Source: Verrucomicrobiota bacterium | GTDB taxonomy: Bacteria; Verrucomicrobiota; Verrucomicrobiia; Opitutales; Opitutaceae | Direction: 5' to 3' | Length of the DNA: 8,684 nt | NCBI GenBank assembly: GCA_023430825.1 | Contig: JAEYYL010000307.1 | Span: 1 to 8,684 of the forward strand | In this document: piece after piece, positions 1-4,433 of the stretch | How the letters are laid out: each line of letters opens with the position of its first letter | Numbering within the stretch: position 1 is the stretch's first letter | Made by a program: the position numbers and the translations under genes | Notes under the pieces: generated by a model | Told to the model about the DNA's origin: nothing | The model's input: the letters and a program-made list of their open reading frames with translations, nothing else | Database searches by the model: none

Positions 1-492
1 GTGCCGGCCTTTCCGAATGTCGGCGTCGAACGGCTGCACCTGTCGCCCATCCAGCCGTGGGGCAACGCGCCGGACAACCTGCACCAAGGGCGTTACCTGA
101 CGATTTCGTTTTTTACGCCGGCGCTCCAGGCGGAGTTCGGTCCGCCGATCACGCAGAACCTGGCGCAGCCACAGGCGCACTGGGCGCGGCTCAATGTGGC
201 GCTGTGTCCCTACGAGACGCTGACGCATTTCCTGCATCCGCACCATGTGCAGCCGAACAACCGGCTCGTGCTGTTTTCCGCGCGCAACCACGACAACGTG
301 CCGCAGCCGTGCCGGGCGGTGCGGCAGGATGGGCGCGCGGACTTCGTGATCTTCATCGTGATGCCGGAGACGCAGTGGAGGACGATGTGCCATTTCGACG
401 TGGAGTTGATGGACGTCGCGAATCACGCGGGCCGGAAGAAATTTCAGCGTCCGATCCGCTACAATGCGGACGGATCGATCCAGTTTGTATAA
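1..492 (+). CDS. Hypothetical protein, 3' part (5' end outside window)
   Basis: The reading frame is open from base 1 to a TAA at 490-492, giving at least 163 residues. The GTG at base 1 could be a start codon, but nothing upstream is visible, so the gene is best treated as truncated by the window edge. I do not recognise the family. The visible protein looks soluble: there is no hydrophobic stretch long enough for a membrane helix and no signal peptide. It is rich in Pro, His, Asn and Gln, with several aromatic residues, a hydrophobic strand-like VIFIV segment near residue 117, and a short C-terminal tail ending IQFV. Codon use (GC-rich third positions) supports real coding in this frame. 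It converges on the TauE-family gene, with only 39 bases between the two stop codons, so the two genes are not co-transcribed. Function unknown. Confidence 0.6.
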   Translation: MPAFPNVGVERLHLSPIQPWGNAPDNLHQGRYLTISFFTPALQAEFGPPITQNLAQPQAHWARLNVALCPYETLTHFLHPHHVQPNNRLVLFSARNHDNVPQPCRAVRQDGRADFVIFIVMPETQWRTMCHFDVELMDVANHAGRKKFQRPIRYNADGSIQFV

Positions 493-509
493 AATCGACG
501 GATACGTGC

Positions 510-533
510 GACCGGCCCGTGGCGCGGCCGGTC
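510..533. terminator. GC-rich hairpin between convergent genes
   Basis: A perfect 8-bp inverted repeat, GACCGGCC (510-517) and GGCCGGTC (526-533), encloses an 8-nt loop. It lies between the stop of the first gene (492) and the stop of the TauE-family gene (532-534), overlapping the latter. The position fits a shared bidirectional terminator. There is no T-tract of useful length on either side, so it is not a canonical intrinsic terminator and may only act with Rho or as an RNA 3'-end stabiliser. Confidence 0.45.
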
Positions 534-1293
534 AGCGGGCGTAGCTCACCCAGAGGAGCCGCGCCAGCGTGAGGGAGACGACGGTGAGGAATACGGGTCG
601 GATGAAGCGGGCGCCGCGCGTCACGACGAGGCCGGCACCGAGCCGCCCGCCGATGAGCTGGCCGGCGGCCATGGTGAGGCCGGCGCCGAGGTGCACGAGG
701 CCGGCGGCGGCGAAGAGCGCGAGCGAGGCGAGGTTGCTGGTGGCGTTCATCACCTTCGTGAAGGCGGTGGCGCGGGTGAAATTTTGGCCGAGCAGCAGGA
801 CGAGCGCGATGGCCCAGAACGAGCCGGTGCCGGGGCCGAAGAAGCCGTCGTAGAAACCGAGGCCGAGCCCGAAAGCGGTGAAGAAAAGGGGCGCGGAGAG
901 TTTGGGCGGGCGATTCTCGGTGCCGATTTTCGGCCGAAGCAGCGTATAGATGAGGATGCCGGCGAGGAGCCAGGGGACGACGTGACGCAGGAGGTCGGCG
1001 TCGATTTGTTGCACGGCGAACGCGCCCAGCACGGCGCCCAGGAGTGTCATGAGGACGCCGAGCCGGCACTCGTGGAGAGTGACGGTGCCCTGGCGCACGA
1101 AGTGAACGGAGGCGGCGACGCTGCCGAAGCTGGACTGGAATTTGTTCGTGCCGAGCGCGAGCGGGACGGGCAGGCCGAGGTTGAGGAGTGCGGGAACGGT
1201 GATCAGGCCGCCGCCGCCGGCGACGGCGTCGACAGTGCCGGCGACGAGGCCGACGAAAAACAGCAGAGGATAGTGCCAGAGCTCCAGCGACAT
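532..1293 (-). CDS. yfcA: TauE/SafE-family membrane permease (YfcA-like)
   Basis: A 253-residue polytopic inner-membrane protein of the TauE/SafE (formerly DUF81) family, whose members are thought to export sulfite, sulfoacetate or other small organic anions. Two homologous halves are visible. The first contains the glycine-rich segment GTVDAVAGGGGLITVP (about residues 19-34) followed by LGTNKFQSSFGS (47-58). The second contains GFYDGFFGPGTGSFW (146-160) followed by FTKVMNATSN (168-177). These blocks, the order and the length match what I remember of E. coli YfcA. About seven to eight hydrophobic segments fill most of the chain. The start is the first ATG that keeps the whole first helix; no Shine-Dalgarno sequence precedes it. 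Substrate specificity cannot be read from the sequence, and no sulfur-metabolism gene is adjacent. The family call is firm, the symbol less so. Confidence 0.9.
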   Translation of the reverse strand: MSLELWHYPLLFFVGLVAGTVDAVAGGGGLITVPALLNLGLPVPLALGTNKFQSSFGSVAASVHFVRQGTVTLHECRLGVLMTLLGAVLGAFAVQQIDADLLRHVVPWLLAGILIYTLLRPKIGTENRPPKLSAPLFFTAFGLGLGFYDGFFGPGTGSFWAIALVLLLGQNFTRATAFTKVMNATSNLASLALFAAAGLVHLGAGLTMAAGQLIGGRLGAGLVVTRGARFIRPVFLTVVSLTLARLLWVSYAR

Positions 1294-1339
1294 CGCGGTG
1301 GAGCATCGGAGGACGCGGGCGGGAGGGAAAGCGCGTTCA

Positions 1340-1376
1340 GGGTGGACAAATCACCCGCTGTCGCGAGCCGGCTATA
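1340..1376 (-). promoter_or_regulatory. Possible promoter/leader of the TauE-family gene
   Basis: On the minus strand, upstream of the 1293 ATG, a TATAGC hexamer (1371-1376) could serve as a -10 box, although no convincing -35 element sits at the usual distance. Downstream of it a small inverted repeat, GGGTG and CACCC arms around a 7-nt loop (1342-1358 region), would lie in the 5' leader. Weak evidence from pattern only. Confidence 0.2.
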
Positions 1377-1400
1377 CTCGGTGACCTGCGCTCAAATTAG

Positions 1401-1440
1401 TTCTGTCACTGTGAGGAGCGCGCGGCGAAGCAATCCATCC
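1401..1440 (-). repeat. ~41-bp dispersed repeat, copy 1
   Basis: Read on the minus strand, this stretch begins GGATGGATTGCTTCG, contains GCGCTCCTC and ends TGACAGAA. A second copy lies at 6513-6553 on the plus strand; by eye 36 of 41 aligned columns are identical, with one single-base gap. The segment has no protein-coding role here. It resembles a family of intergenic repeats (ATTGCTTCGTCG...CTCCTCGCAATGAC) that I recall from several bacterial phyla; that part is memory, the two-copy match is seen directly. Confidence 0.75.
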
Positions 1441-1446
1441 GGCCCG

Positions 1447-1478
1447 TTCGGCAAGCTCAGGGTCCCGAGCCGGTCGAG
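1447..1478. repeat. Imperfect palindrome (REP-like)
   Basis: Arms TTCGGCAAGCTC (1447-1458) and GAGCCGGTCGAG (1467-1478) can form 10 of 12 pairs, including G-T wobbles, around an 8-nt centre AGGGTCCC. The TTCGGCAAGCTCAGG segment resembles widespread bacterial REP-type palindromes as I remember them. It directly abuts the dispersed repeat at 1401-1440. Confidence 0.5.
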
Positions 1479-1493
1479 GGACTGGATCGCCAC

Positions 1494-1525
1494 GCCCGCG
1501 TTCCCGCCATAGGCGGGCCGCGGGC
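1494..1525. repeat. Two-tier GC hairpin
   Basis: GCCCGCG (1494-1500) pairs with CGCGGGC (1519-1525), and inside it CCCGCC (1503-1508) pairs with GGCGGG (1512-1517) around an ATA loop. A TT/C internal loop separates the two stems. It lies in the gene-free stretch between ilvN and the TauE-family gene and has no T-tract, so it is more likely a palindromic repeat than a terminator. Confidence 0.5.
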
Positions 1526-1596
1526 TCGCGACGACCGTGGAGAGAGTGATGAATGCGAGGGTGGATGAGCTGAGTGTGATGCGGCTGGAGGTGGTG

Positions 1597-1666
1597 GCCT
1601 GCTGGCGGGCGATTTCAGTCCCGCTGCTTACGCAGCGAGCCACGTCGGAATCGCCGGCCAGCAGGC
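1597..1666. repeat. 70-bp nested hairpin element
   Basis: An 18-bp inverted repeat with a single mismatch (17 pairs) joins 1597-1614 (GCCTGCTGGCGGGCGATT) to 1649-1666 (AATCGCCGGCCAGCAGGC). The 34-nt loop holds a second perfect 6-bp hairpin, CGCTGC (1622-1627), loop TTAC, GCAGCG (1632-1637). No open reading frame in it looks coding. It lies about 40 bp downstream of the ilvN stop codon. It could be a MITE/REP-type element or a structured RNA 3' end of the ilvBN transcript; the sequence alone does not decide. Confidence 0.6.
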
Positions 1667-1677
1667 TCCTGCCTTCA

Positions 1678-1702
1678 GAGCGCGGCGAGGGCGCCGCGGC
1701 TC
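1678..1702 (-). terminator. Hairpin after ilvN, possible operon terminator
   Basis: GAGC-GCGGCG (1678-1687) pairs with CGCCGC-GCTC (1692-1702) around an AGGG loop, giving 10 bp with one bulged G at 1698. It starts 7 bases past the ilvN stop on the minus strand. No T-run follows on that strand, so intrinsic termination would be weak; Rho-dependent ending or 3'-end protection is possible. Confidence 0.4.
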
Positions 1703-1708
1703 CAGGTG

Positions 1709-2053
1709 TCACGCGTCGGTGGCGAGCTGGGCGAAGAAACCGGCGTCGAGGTCGGCGCGGTGGCGCAGTTCGAGGACGTCGTGGAGCTTGGCGAGCTGGC
1801 GTTCGACTTGTTCGAGCCGGGCGTCGTCGTCGACCAGCAGGAGCATGCGGCTGGTCGCGCCGTCGGCGAGCGGAACGCAAACGATGGCGTCGAGGTTGAA
1901 GGCGCGGCGGGCGAACAGGCCGGTGATGTGTGACATGGTGCCGGGATGGTTGCGGACGCGCAGTTCGAGGACCCGTGACGGGCGGGGAGTGACCGGACCT
2001 CGCAGCGGGTTTTCCGGGGAGGCGGGAGCGGAGGCGATTTCAGGCGTGAGCAT
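1709..2053 (-). CDS. ilvN: Acetolactate (acetohydroxy acid) synthase small regulatory subunit, AHAS I type
   Basis: A 114-residue regulatory subunit of acetohydroxy acid synthase, the first common enzyme of valine, leucine and isoleucine synthesis; it binds feedback valine and activates the catalytic subunit. A single ACT domain spans about residues 28-98. Its core [20 protein letters not shown] (34-53) and the [17 protein letters not shown] segment (71-87) closely resemble E. coli IlvN as I recall it ([21 protein letters not shown]), so this is the short AHAS I form (about 96 residues in E. coli), not the roughly 160-residue IlvH form with an extra C-terminal domain. The first 25 or so residues are a Pro/Ala-rich extension outside the domain. 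The ATG lies inside the 3' end of ilvB with a 14-nt overlap, implying translational coupling; no Shine-Dalgarno sequence is visible. A shorter start inside the extension cannot be excluded. Confidence 0.93.
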   Translation of the reverse strand: [114 protein letters not shown]

Positions 2054-3980
2054 GGGAGGAGGCGGGTTGGGCGGTGAGGGTTTGGTGGTTGGCGGCGCCG
2101 GGCGGCACCATGGGCAGCACGTTGGCGGTTTCGTGGATCGGGATGTCGATCACCACGGGCCCGGGCGCGGCGAGGGCGGTGGCGAGCGTCGCGAGCGGGT
2201 CTGTATCGGTGGGATCGATACGCAGGCCCCGCAGGCCGAAGCCGCGCGCGATGGCGGCGAAATCGGGTGCGGCGTGGAAGCGCGAGGCGGAGTAGTGCTG
2301 TTGGTAGAACAACTCCTGTTGCTGGCGCACGAGGCCGAGGTGACCGTTGTTGAAGATCAGCACGGCGACCGGGAGATCGAGTTCGGCGAGCGTGGCGAGT
2401 TCCTGGAGGTTCATCAGGATGGAGCCGTCGCCGCTGATGCAGATCACTCGGCGTGATCGGTTCCGAGTTCCGGGTTCCGGGTTCGGAGTTTCCGATTCGG
2501 AGTTTGGAGTTGCGGTGTCGCGGAGGGCGAGGGCGGCGCCGATGGCGGCGGGGAGGCCGAAGCCCATCGTGCCTAGTCCGCCGGAGGTGAGCAGGGTGCG
2601 CGGGTGGCGGAAGGGCCAGGCTTGGGCGACCCACATCTGATGCTGGCCCACGTCGGTGGTGACGATCGTGTCGTCGGGCAGCGTTTCGCCGAGGAAGCGG
2701 CAGAGGTTGATCGGGTGCAGCGGGTCTTCGGCGCGCGGCGGAACGATGAGGGGGTGGGCGGCGCGGAGTTCGGCGGCGCGGCTGGTCCACGAATCGTGGC
2801 GAACATTAAGATGTCGCATATGCGACATCTTAATGTCGCGCGTCGAAGGGAGGTGGGCGAGGAGGCGGCGGAGGATGTCGGTGGCGTCGCCGGTGAGGCC
2901 GAGGAAGGCGTTCTTGATTTTGCCGATCTCGGCGCGGTCGATGTCGATGTGCGCGATGGTCGCGCGCGGACAGAACTCGGCGACCTTGCCGGTGGCGCGG
3001 TCGTCGAAGCGCGCGCCGATCGCGAGCACGAGATCGGCTTCGTCGAGGAGGACGTTGGTGGCCTTCGTGCCGTGCATGCCGAGCATGCCCATGAAGAGCG
3101 GGTCGTCGCTGGGCATCGCGCCGAGCGCCATCAAGGTCGACACGGTGGGCGCGGAGATGCGGTGCGCGAGTTCGCGGGCGAGTTCGGCGGCGCCGGAGGC
3201 GATGATGCCGCCGCCGAGATAGAGAATCGGGCGTTGGGCATTGATGAGAAGATGGGCGAGCGCAGCGATGTCGGCGTCGGAGCACGGCGGCGTCGGGAGA
3301 CCCCGCCCCACAGCGGGCCAGGCGGTGACGGTGTGTTTCGCGTTGAACACGTCCTTGGGAATGTCGATCGCGACGGGTCCGGGGCGGCCGGACTCGGCGA
3401 GGGTGAACGCGAGCGGGATCACCTCGAGGAGTTCGGCGACGGAGCGGACGAGGAAGTTGTGCTTGGTGATCGGCAGGGTGAGCCCGTAGGTGTCGACCTC
3501 CTGGAAAGCGTCGGTGCCGATGAGCGATTGCGGCACCTGGCCGGTGATGGCGACGAGGGGGATCGAATCGAGACGGGCGTCGGCGATGGCGGTGAGGAGG
3601 TTGGTGGCGCCGGGGCCGGAGGTGGCGAGGCAGACGGCGGCCCGGCCGGTGACGCGCGCCATGCCGTGGGCGATGAAACCGGAGCCCTGTTCGTGTCGGC
3701 CGAGGATGTGCTCGATGCTGCTTTCGGGCGAGTGCAGTGCGTCGTAGAACGGCAGGATCGCGCCGCCGGGAATGCCGGAGAGGGTGCGAATGCTCTGGCG
3801 TTCGAGGAGGATGCGGAGGATTTCGGCGCCGGTGAGCGTCGCCGGGGCGGCGGCCATGCTCGGAGATCGGAGACCGGAGGTCGGAGATCGGGTGGAAGCG
3901 GGCGAGCCCGCGCGCGTGTGAGGAGCGGTGGTCGCGTCGGCAGGTGCCTCGGCGAGATCGGTGGCGATGGGTGATTTCAT
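2040..3980 (-). CDS. ilvB: Acetolactate (acetohydroxy acid) synthase large catalytic subunit, AHAS I type
   Basis: A 646-residue ThDP- and FAD-dependent enzyme that condenses two pyruvates, or pyruvate with 2-oxobutyrate, to acetohydroxy acids. Visible marks: TGAEIL and SGIPGGAILPFYDAL (68-82), the ThDP-activating glutamate in RHEQG (E97), SGPGATNL, GTDAFQEVDTYG, TSGGLGTMGFGLPAAIGAAL, the ThDP/Mg motif GDGS (517-520) ending in NN (544-545), and C-terminal LPMVPPGAAN. Overall it reads like E. coli IlvB (about 562 residues) with additions. These are a 41-residue N-terminal extension, a 12-residue insert at 382-393 encoded by a palindrome, and a 21-residue insert at 489-509 encoded by heptamer repeats. 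I chose the ATG at 3980, which leaves 109 nt after the leader-peptide stop. The ATG at 3857 (MAAAPATLTGAEI) fits the family N-terminus equally well. Any start above 4030 would lie inside the attenuator terminator. Followed by overlapping ilvN. Confidence 0.95.
   Translation of the reverse strand: MKSPIATDLAEAPADATTAPHTRAGSPASTRSPTSGLRSPSMAAAPATLTGAEILRILLERQSIRTLSGIPGGAILPFYDALHSPESSIEHILGRHEQGSGFIAHGMARVTGRAAVCLATSGPGATNLLTAIADARLDSIPLVAITGQVPQSLIGTDAFQEVDTYGLTLPITKHNFLVRSVAELLEVIPLAFTLAESGRPGPVAIDIPKDVFNAKHTVTAWPAVGRGLPTPPCSDADIAALAHLLINAQRPILYLGGGIIASGAAELARELAHRISAPTVSTLMALGAMPSDDPLFMGMLGMHGTKATNVLLDEADLVLAIGARFDDRATGKVAEFCPRATIAHIDIDRAEIGKIKNAFLGLTGDATDILRRLLAHLPSTRDIKMSHMRHLNVRHDSWTSRAAELRAAHPLIVPPRAEDPLHPINLCRFLGETLPDDTIVTTDVGQHQMWVAQAWPFRHPRTLLTSGGLGTMGFGLPAAIGAALALRDTATPNSESETPNPEPGTRNRSRRVICISGDGSILMNLQELATLAELDLPVAVLIFNNGHLGLVRQQQELFYQQHYSASRFHAAPDFAAIARGFGLRGLRIDPTDTDPLATLATALAAPGPVVIDIPIHETANVLPMVPPGAANHQTLTAQPASSHAHA
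2454..2516 (-). repeat. Heptamer-repeat insertion within ilvB
   Basis: On the plus strand, eight consecutive 7-mers occupy 2460-2515: GTTCCGA, GTTCCGG, GTTCCGG, GTTCGGA, GTTTCCG, ATTCGGA, GTTTGGA, GTTGCGG. On the coding strand the affected block encodes IlvB residues 489-509, rich in Thr, Pro, Asn, Glu and Arg. Compared with AHAS I as remembered (an Ala/Pro/Asp turn running straight into V-C-x-S-GDGS), the extra protein is 21 residues, that is 63 nt or nine heptamers, which keeps the frame. The insert is hydrophilic and probably forms a surface loop preceding the cofactor motif. Confidence 0.8.
2803..2836. repeat. Perfect 34-bp AT-rich palindrome inside ilvB
   Basis: The 17-base half-site ACATTAAGATGTCGCAT (2803-2819) is followed directly by its exact reverse complement (2820-2836). 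Allowing one bulged A, three more GCG/CGC pairs extend it. It is far more AT-rich than the surrounding gene. It encodes IlvB residues 382-393 (DIKMSHMRHLNV), a 12-residue insertion between the FAD-binding middle domain and the ThDP-binding domain relative to E. coli IlvB as remembered. Because of the symmetry, the opposite strand encodes the same IKMSHMRHLNV peptide. Confidence 0.85.
3860..3894. repeat. Heptamer-repeat run at the ilvB N-terminus
   Basis: Five consecutive 7-mers on the plus strand: TCGGAGA, TCGGAGA, CCGGAGG, TCGGAGA, TCGGGTG. The run ends two bases before the codon for the internal ATG at 3857. If translation begins at 3980, the run encodes a Ser/Pro/Arg-rich stretch of the N-terminal extension (about residues 30-41); if it begins at 3857, the run is 5' untranslated leader. 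Confidence 0.75.
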
Positions 3981-4030
3981 TGGGTTGGCGGTTTTGAGCG
4001 CCCTTCCCGTGACCAACCGGCGGAGCCAAG

Positions 4031-4062
4031 AAAAAGCCCCTCCGGTTCGGCACCGGAGGGGC
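4031..4062 (-). terminator. Intrinsic terminator of the ilvBN attenuator
   Basis: Read on the minus strand, GCCCCTCCGGT (4062-4052) and ACCGGAGGGGC (4046-4036) form a perfect 11-bp stem with a 5-nt GCCGA loop, followed at once by TTTTT (4035-4031). It is the strongest terminator in the window. It lies after the valine-rich leader peptide and before ilvB, the position of the 3:4 hairpin of an amino-acid-operon attenuator. Confidence 0.92.
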
Positions 4063-4110
4063 AAAGTCGTGTTCGATTTTTCGATACGATCAGGTCCCTC
4101 GCGTGCCGAA
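4046..4110 (-). promoter_or_regulatory. Attenuator: alternative 1:2 and 2:3 RNA pairings
   Basis: In the minus-strand RNA, segment 2 (TTCGGCACGCGAGGG, 4110-4096, leader codons 25-29) can pair with segment 3 (CCCTCCGGTGCCGAA, 4060-4046) at 13 of 15 positions. That pairing uses up the 5' arm and loop of the terminator, so antiterminator and terminator exclude each other. Segment 2 can instead fold with segment 1: TCGCG-CC (4118-4112) against GG-CA-CGCGA (4107-4099), 7 bp around a TTTC loop, with segment 1 overlapping the last Val codon through Pro24. A ribosome stalled on the Val run blocks 1:2 and leaves 2:3 free; one that reaches the stop codon masks segment 2 and lets the terminator form. 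All pairings were read by eye. Confidence 0.85.
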
Positions 4111-4182
4111 AGGCGCGACGACTACGACGACGACCGTGAGGACGACGGAGTGCGGGAGGGCGCGTTTGGCGGAGAGGATCAT
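4090..4182 (-). CDS. ivbL: Valine-rich ilvBN leader peptide (IvbL-like)
   Basis: A 30-codon reading frame, ATG at 4182-4180 and TGA at 4092-4090. It begins MILSAKRALPHS, continues VVLTVVVVVV (residues 13-22) and ends APFGTRGT. Eight of ten consecutive codons are valine (GTC except one GTA), one is leucine and one threonine, with another Ile and Leu at residues 2-3. It closely parallels E. coli IvbL as I remember it: MLNAK near the start, a short Pro/Ser spacer, then VVVVRVVVVV. The peptide itself probably has no function; its translation senses charged Val-tRNA, and perhaps Leu-tRNA, to set termination at 4031-4062. No Shine-Dalgarno sequence is evident; the upstream stretch is pyrimidine-rich. 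The frame is too short for standard gene finders. The leader assignment is inference from position, codon run and RNA pairing, which agree. Confidence 0.88.
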   Translation of the reverse strand: MILSAKRALPHSVVLTVVVVVVAPFGTRGT

Positions 4183-4270
4183 GAACGTGAAGAGAAGAGG
4201 AGAGAGGCGCGGAGGAACGCGAGCGTCAAGGCCGCAGATGCGGAGGCGTGGCGCGCGCAAGCGGTCAGGG

Positions 4271-4300
4271 AGAATATCGGTATGAAGGGCGGGGAGTTAA
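4271..4300 (-). promoter_or_regulatory. Candidate promoter for the ilv leader
   Basis: On the minus strand TTAACT (4300-4295) and TATTCT (4276-4271) are 18 bp apart, each matching four of six bases of the sigma-70 consensus. Transcription would start near 4264, about 80 nt before the leader ATG. A TTGACG (4229-4224) closer to the leader has no matching -10 box. Pattern evidence only. Confidence 0.3.
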
Positions 4301-4331
4301 GCCCGGGAATGAAAGTTTGGAAACGGAGTGG

Positions 4332-4399
4332 CCCGCGAATGACGCGAATGGGCGCGAAAGAGGAGGGGCGGGATTCGGGTGATTGGCGTGATTCGCGGG
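4332..4399. repeat. Long-arm inverted repeat downstream of the glycosidase
   Basis: CCCGCGAATGACGCGAAT (4332-4349) and ATTGGCGTGATTCGCGGG (4382-4399) are inverted copies with 16 of 18 positions complementary, separated by 32 nt. It lies between the GH3 stop and the ilv leader promoter region. It could help end the GH3 transcript but has no T-run, so a dispersed palindromic element is the likelier reading. Confidence 0.5.
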
Positions 4400-4408
4400 A
4401 GGTGGATC

Positions 4409-4433
4409 GGACGCCTCGGAGCGGCGTCCCTAC
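4409..4433. repeat. TCGGAG-centred palindrome, copy 1
   Basis: GGACGCC (4409-4415), centre TCGGAGC, GGCGTCC (4423-4429), then CTAC. The same layout (7-bp arms, TCGGAGA centre, CTAC-type tail) with different arm sequence is at 6560-6583. The conserved tail carries the GH3 stop codon (CTA at 4430-4432, TAG on the minus strand), so the hairpin begins immediately after the stop and may also act in termination, although no T-tract follows. Confidence 0.65.

Noticed and set aside
353..1512. Long frames at 353-1306 (-) and 691-1512 (+)
   Set aside because: Arg/Pro-rich or Glu/Gly-rich shadow translations overlapping the clear TauE-family membrane protein.
1392..1899. Frames on both strands in the ilvN-yfcA gap (1392-1880 -, 1537-1899 +)
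   Set aside because: They run through repeats and hairpins and into ilvN antisense or out-of-frame; no family features, no ribosome site.
2460..2515. Heptamer run considered as a CRISPR array or binding-site array
   Set aside because: Units are only 7 bp with no spacers, degenerate, and in frame within ilvB.
2604..3974. 456-codon plus-strand frame opposite ilvB
   Set aside because: Gly/Glu/Ala/Val/Arg/Asp-rich low-complexity translation typical of an antisense shadow; the IlvB motifs on the minus strand account for the region.
3981..4064. Upstream extension of ilvB to an ATG at 4064
   Set aside because: That ATG lies upstream of the attenuator terminator, so the extension would be translated through its stem and T-run. 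The residues it adds have no AHAS counterpart.
4103..4285. Plus-strand 60-codon frame containing a threonine run
   Set aside because: The Thr run is the antisense reading of the leader peptide's Val codons (GTC read as GAC/ACG in another frame); no support as a gene.
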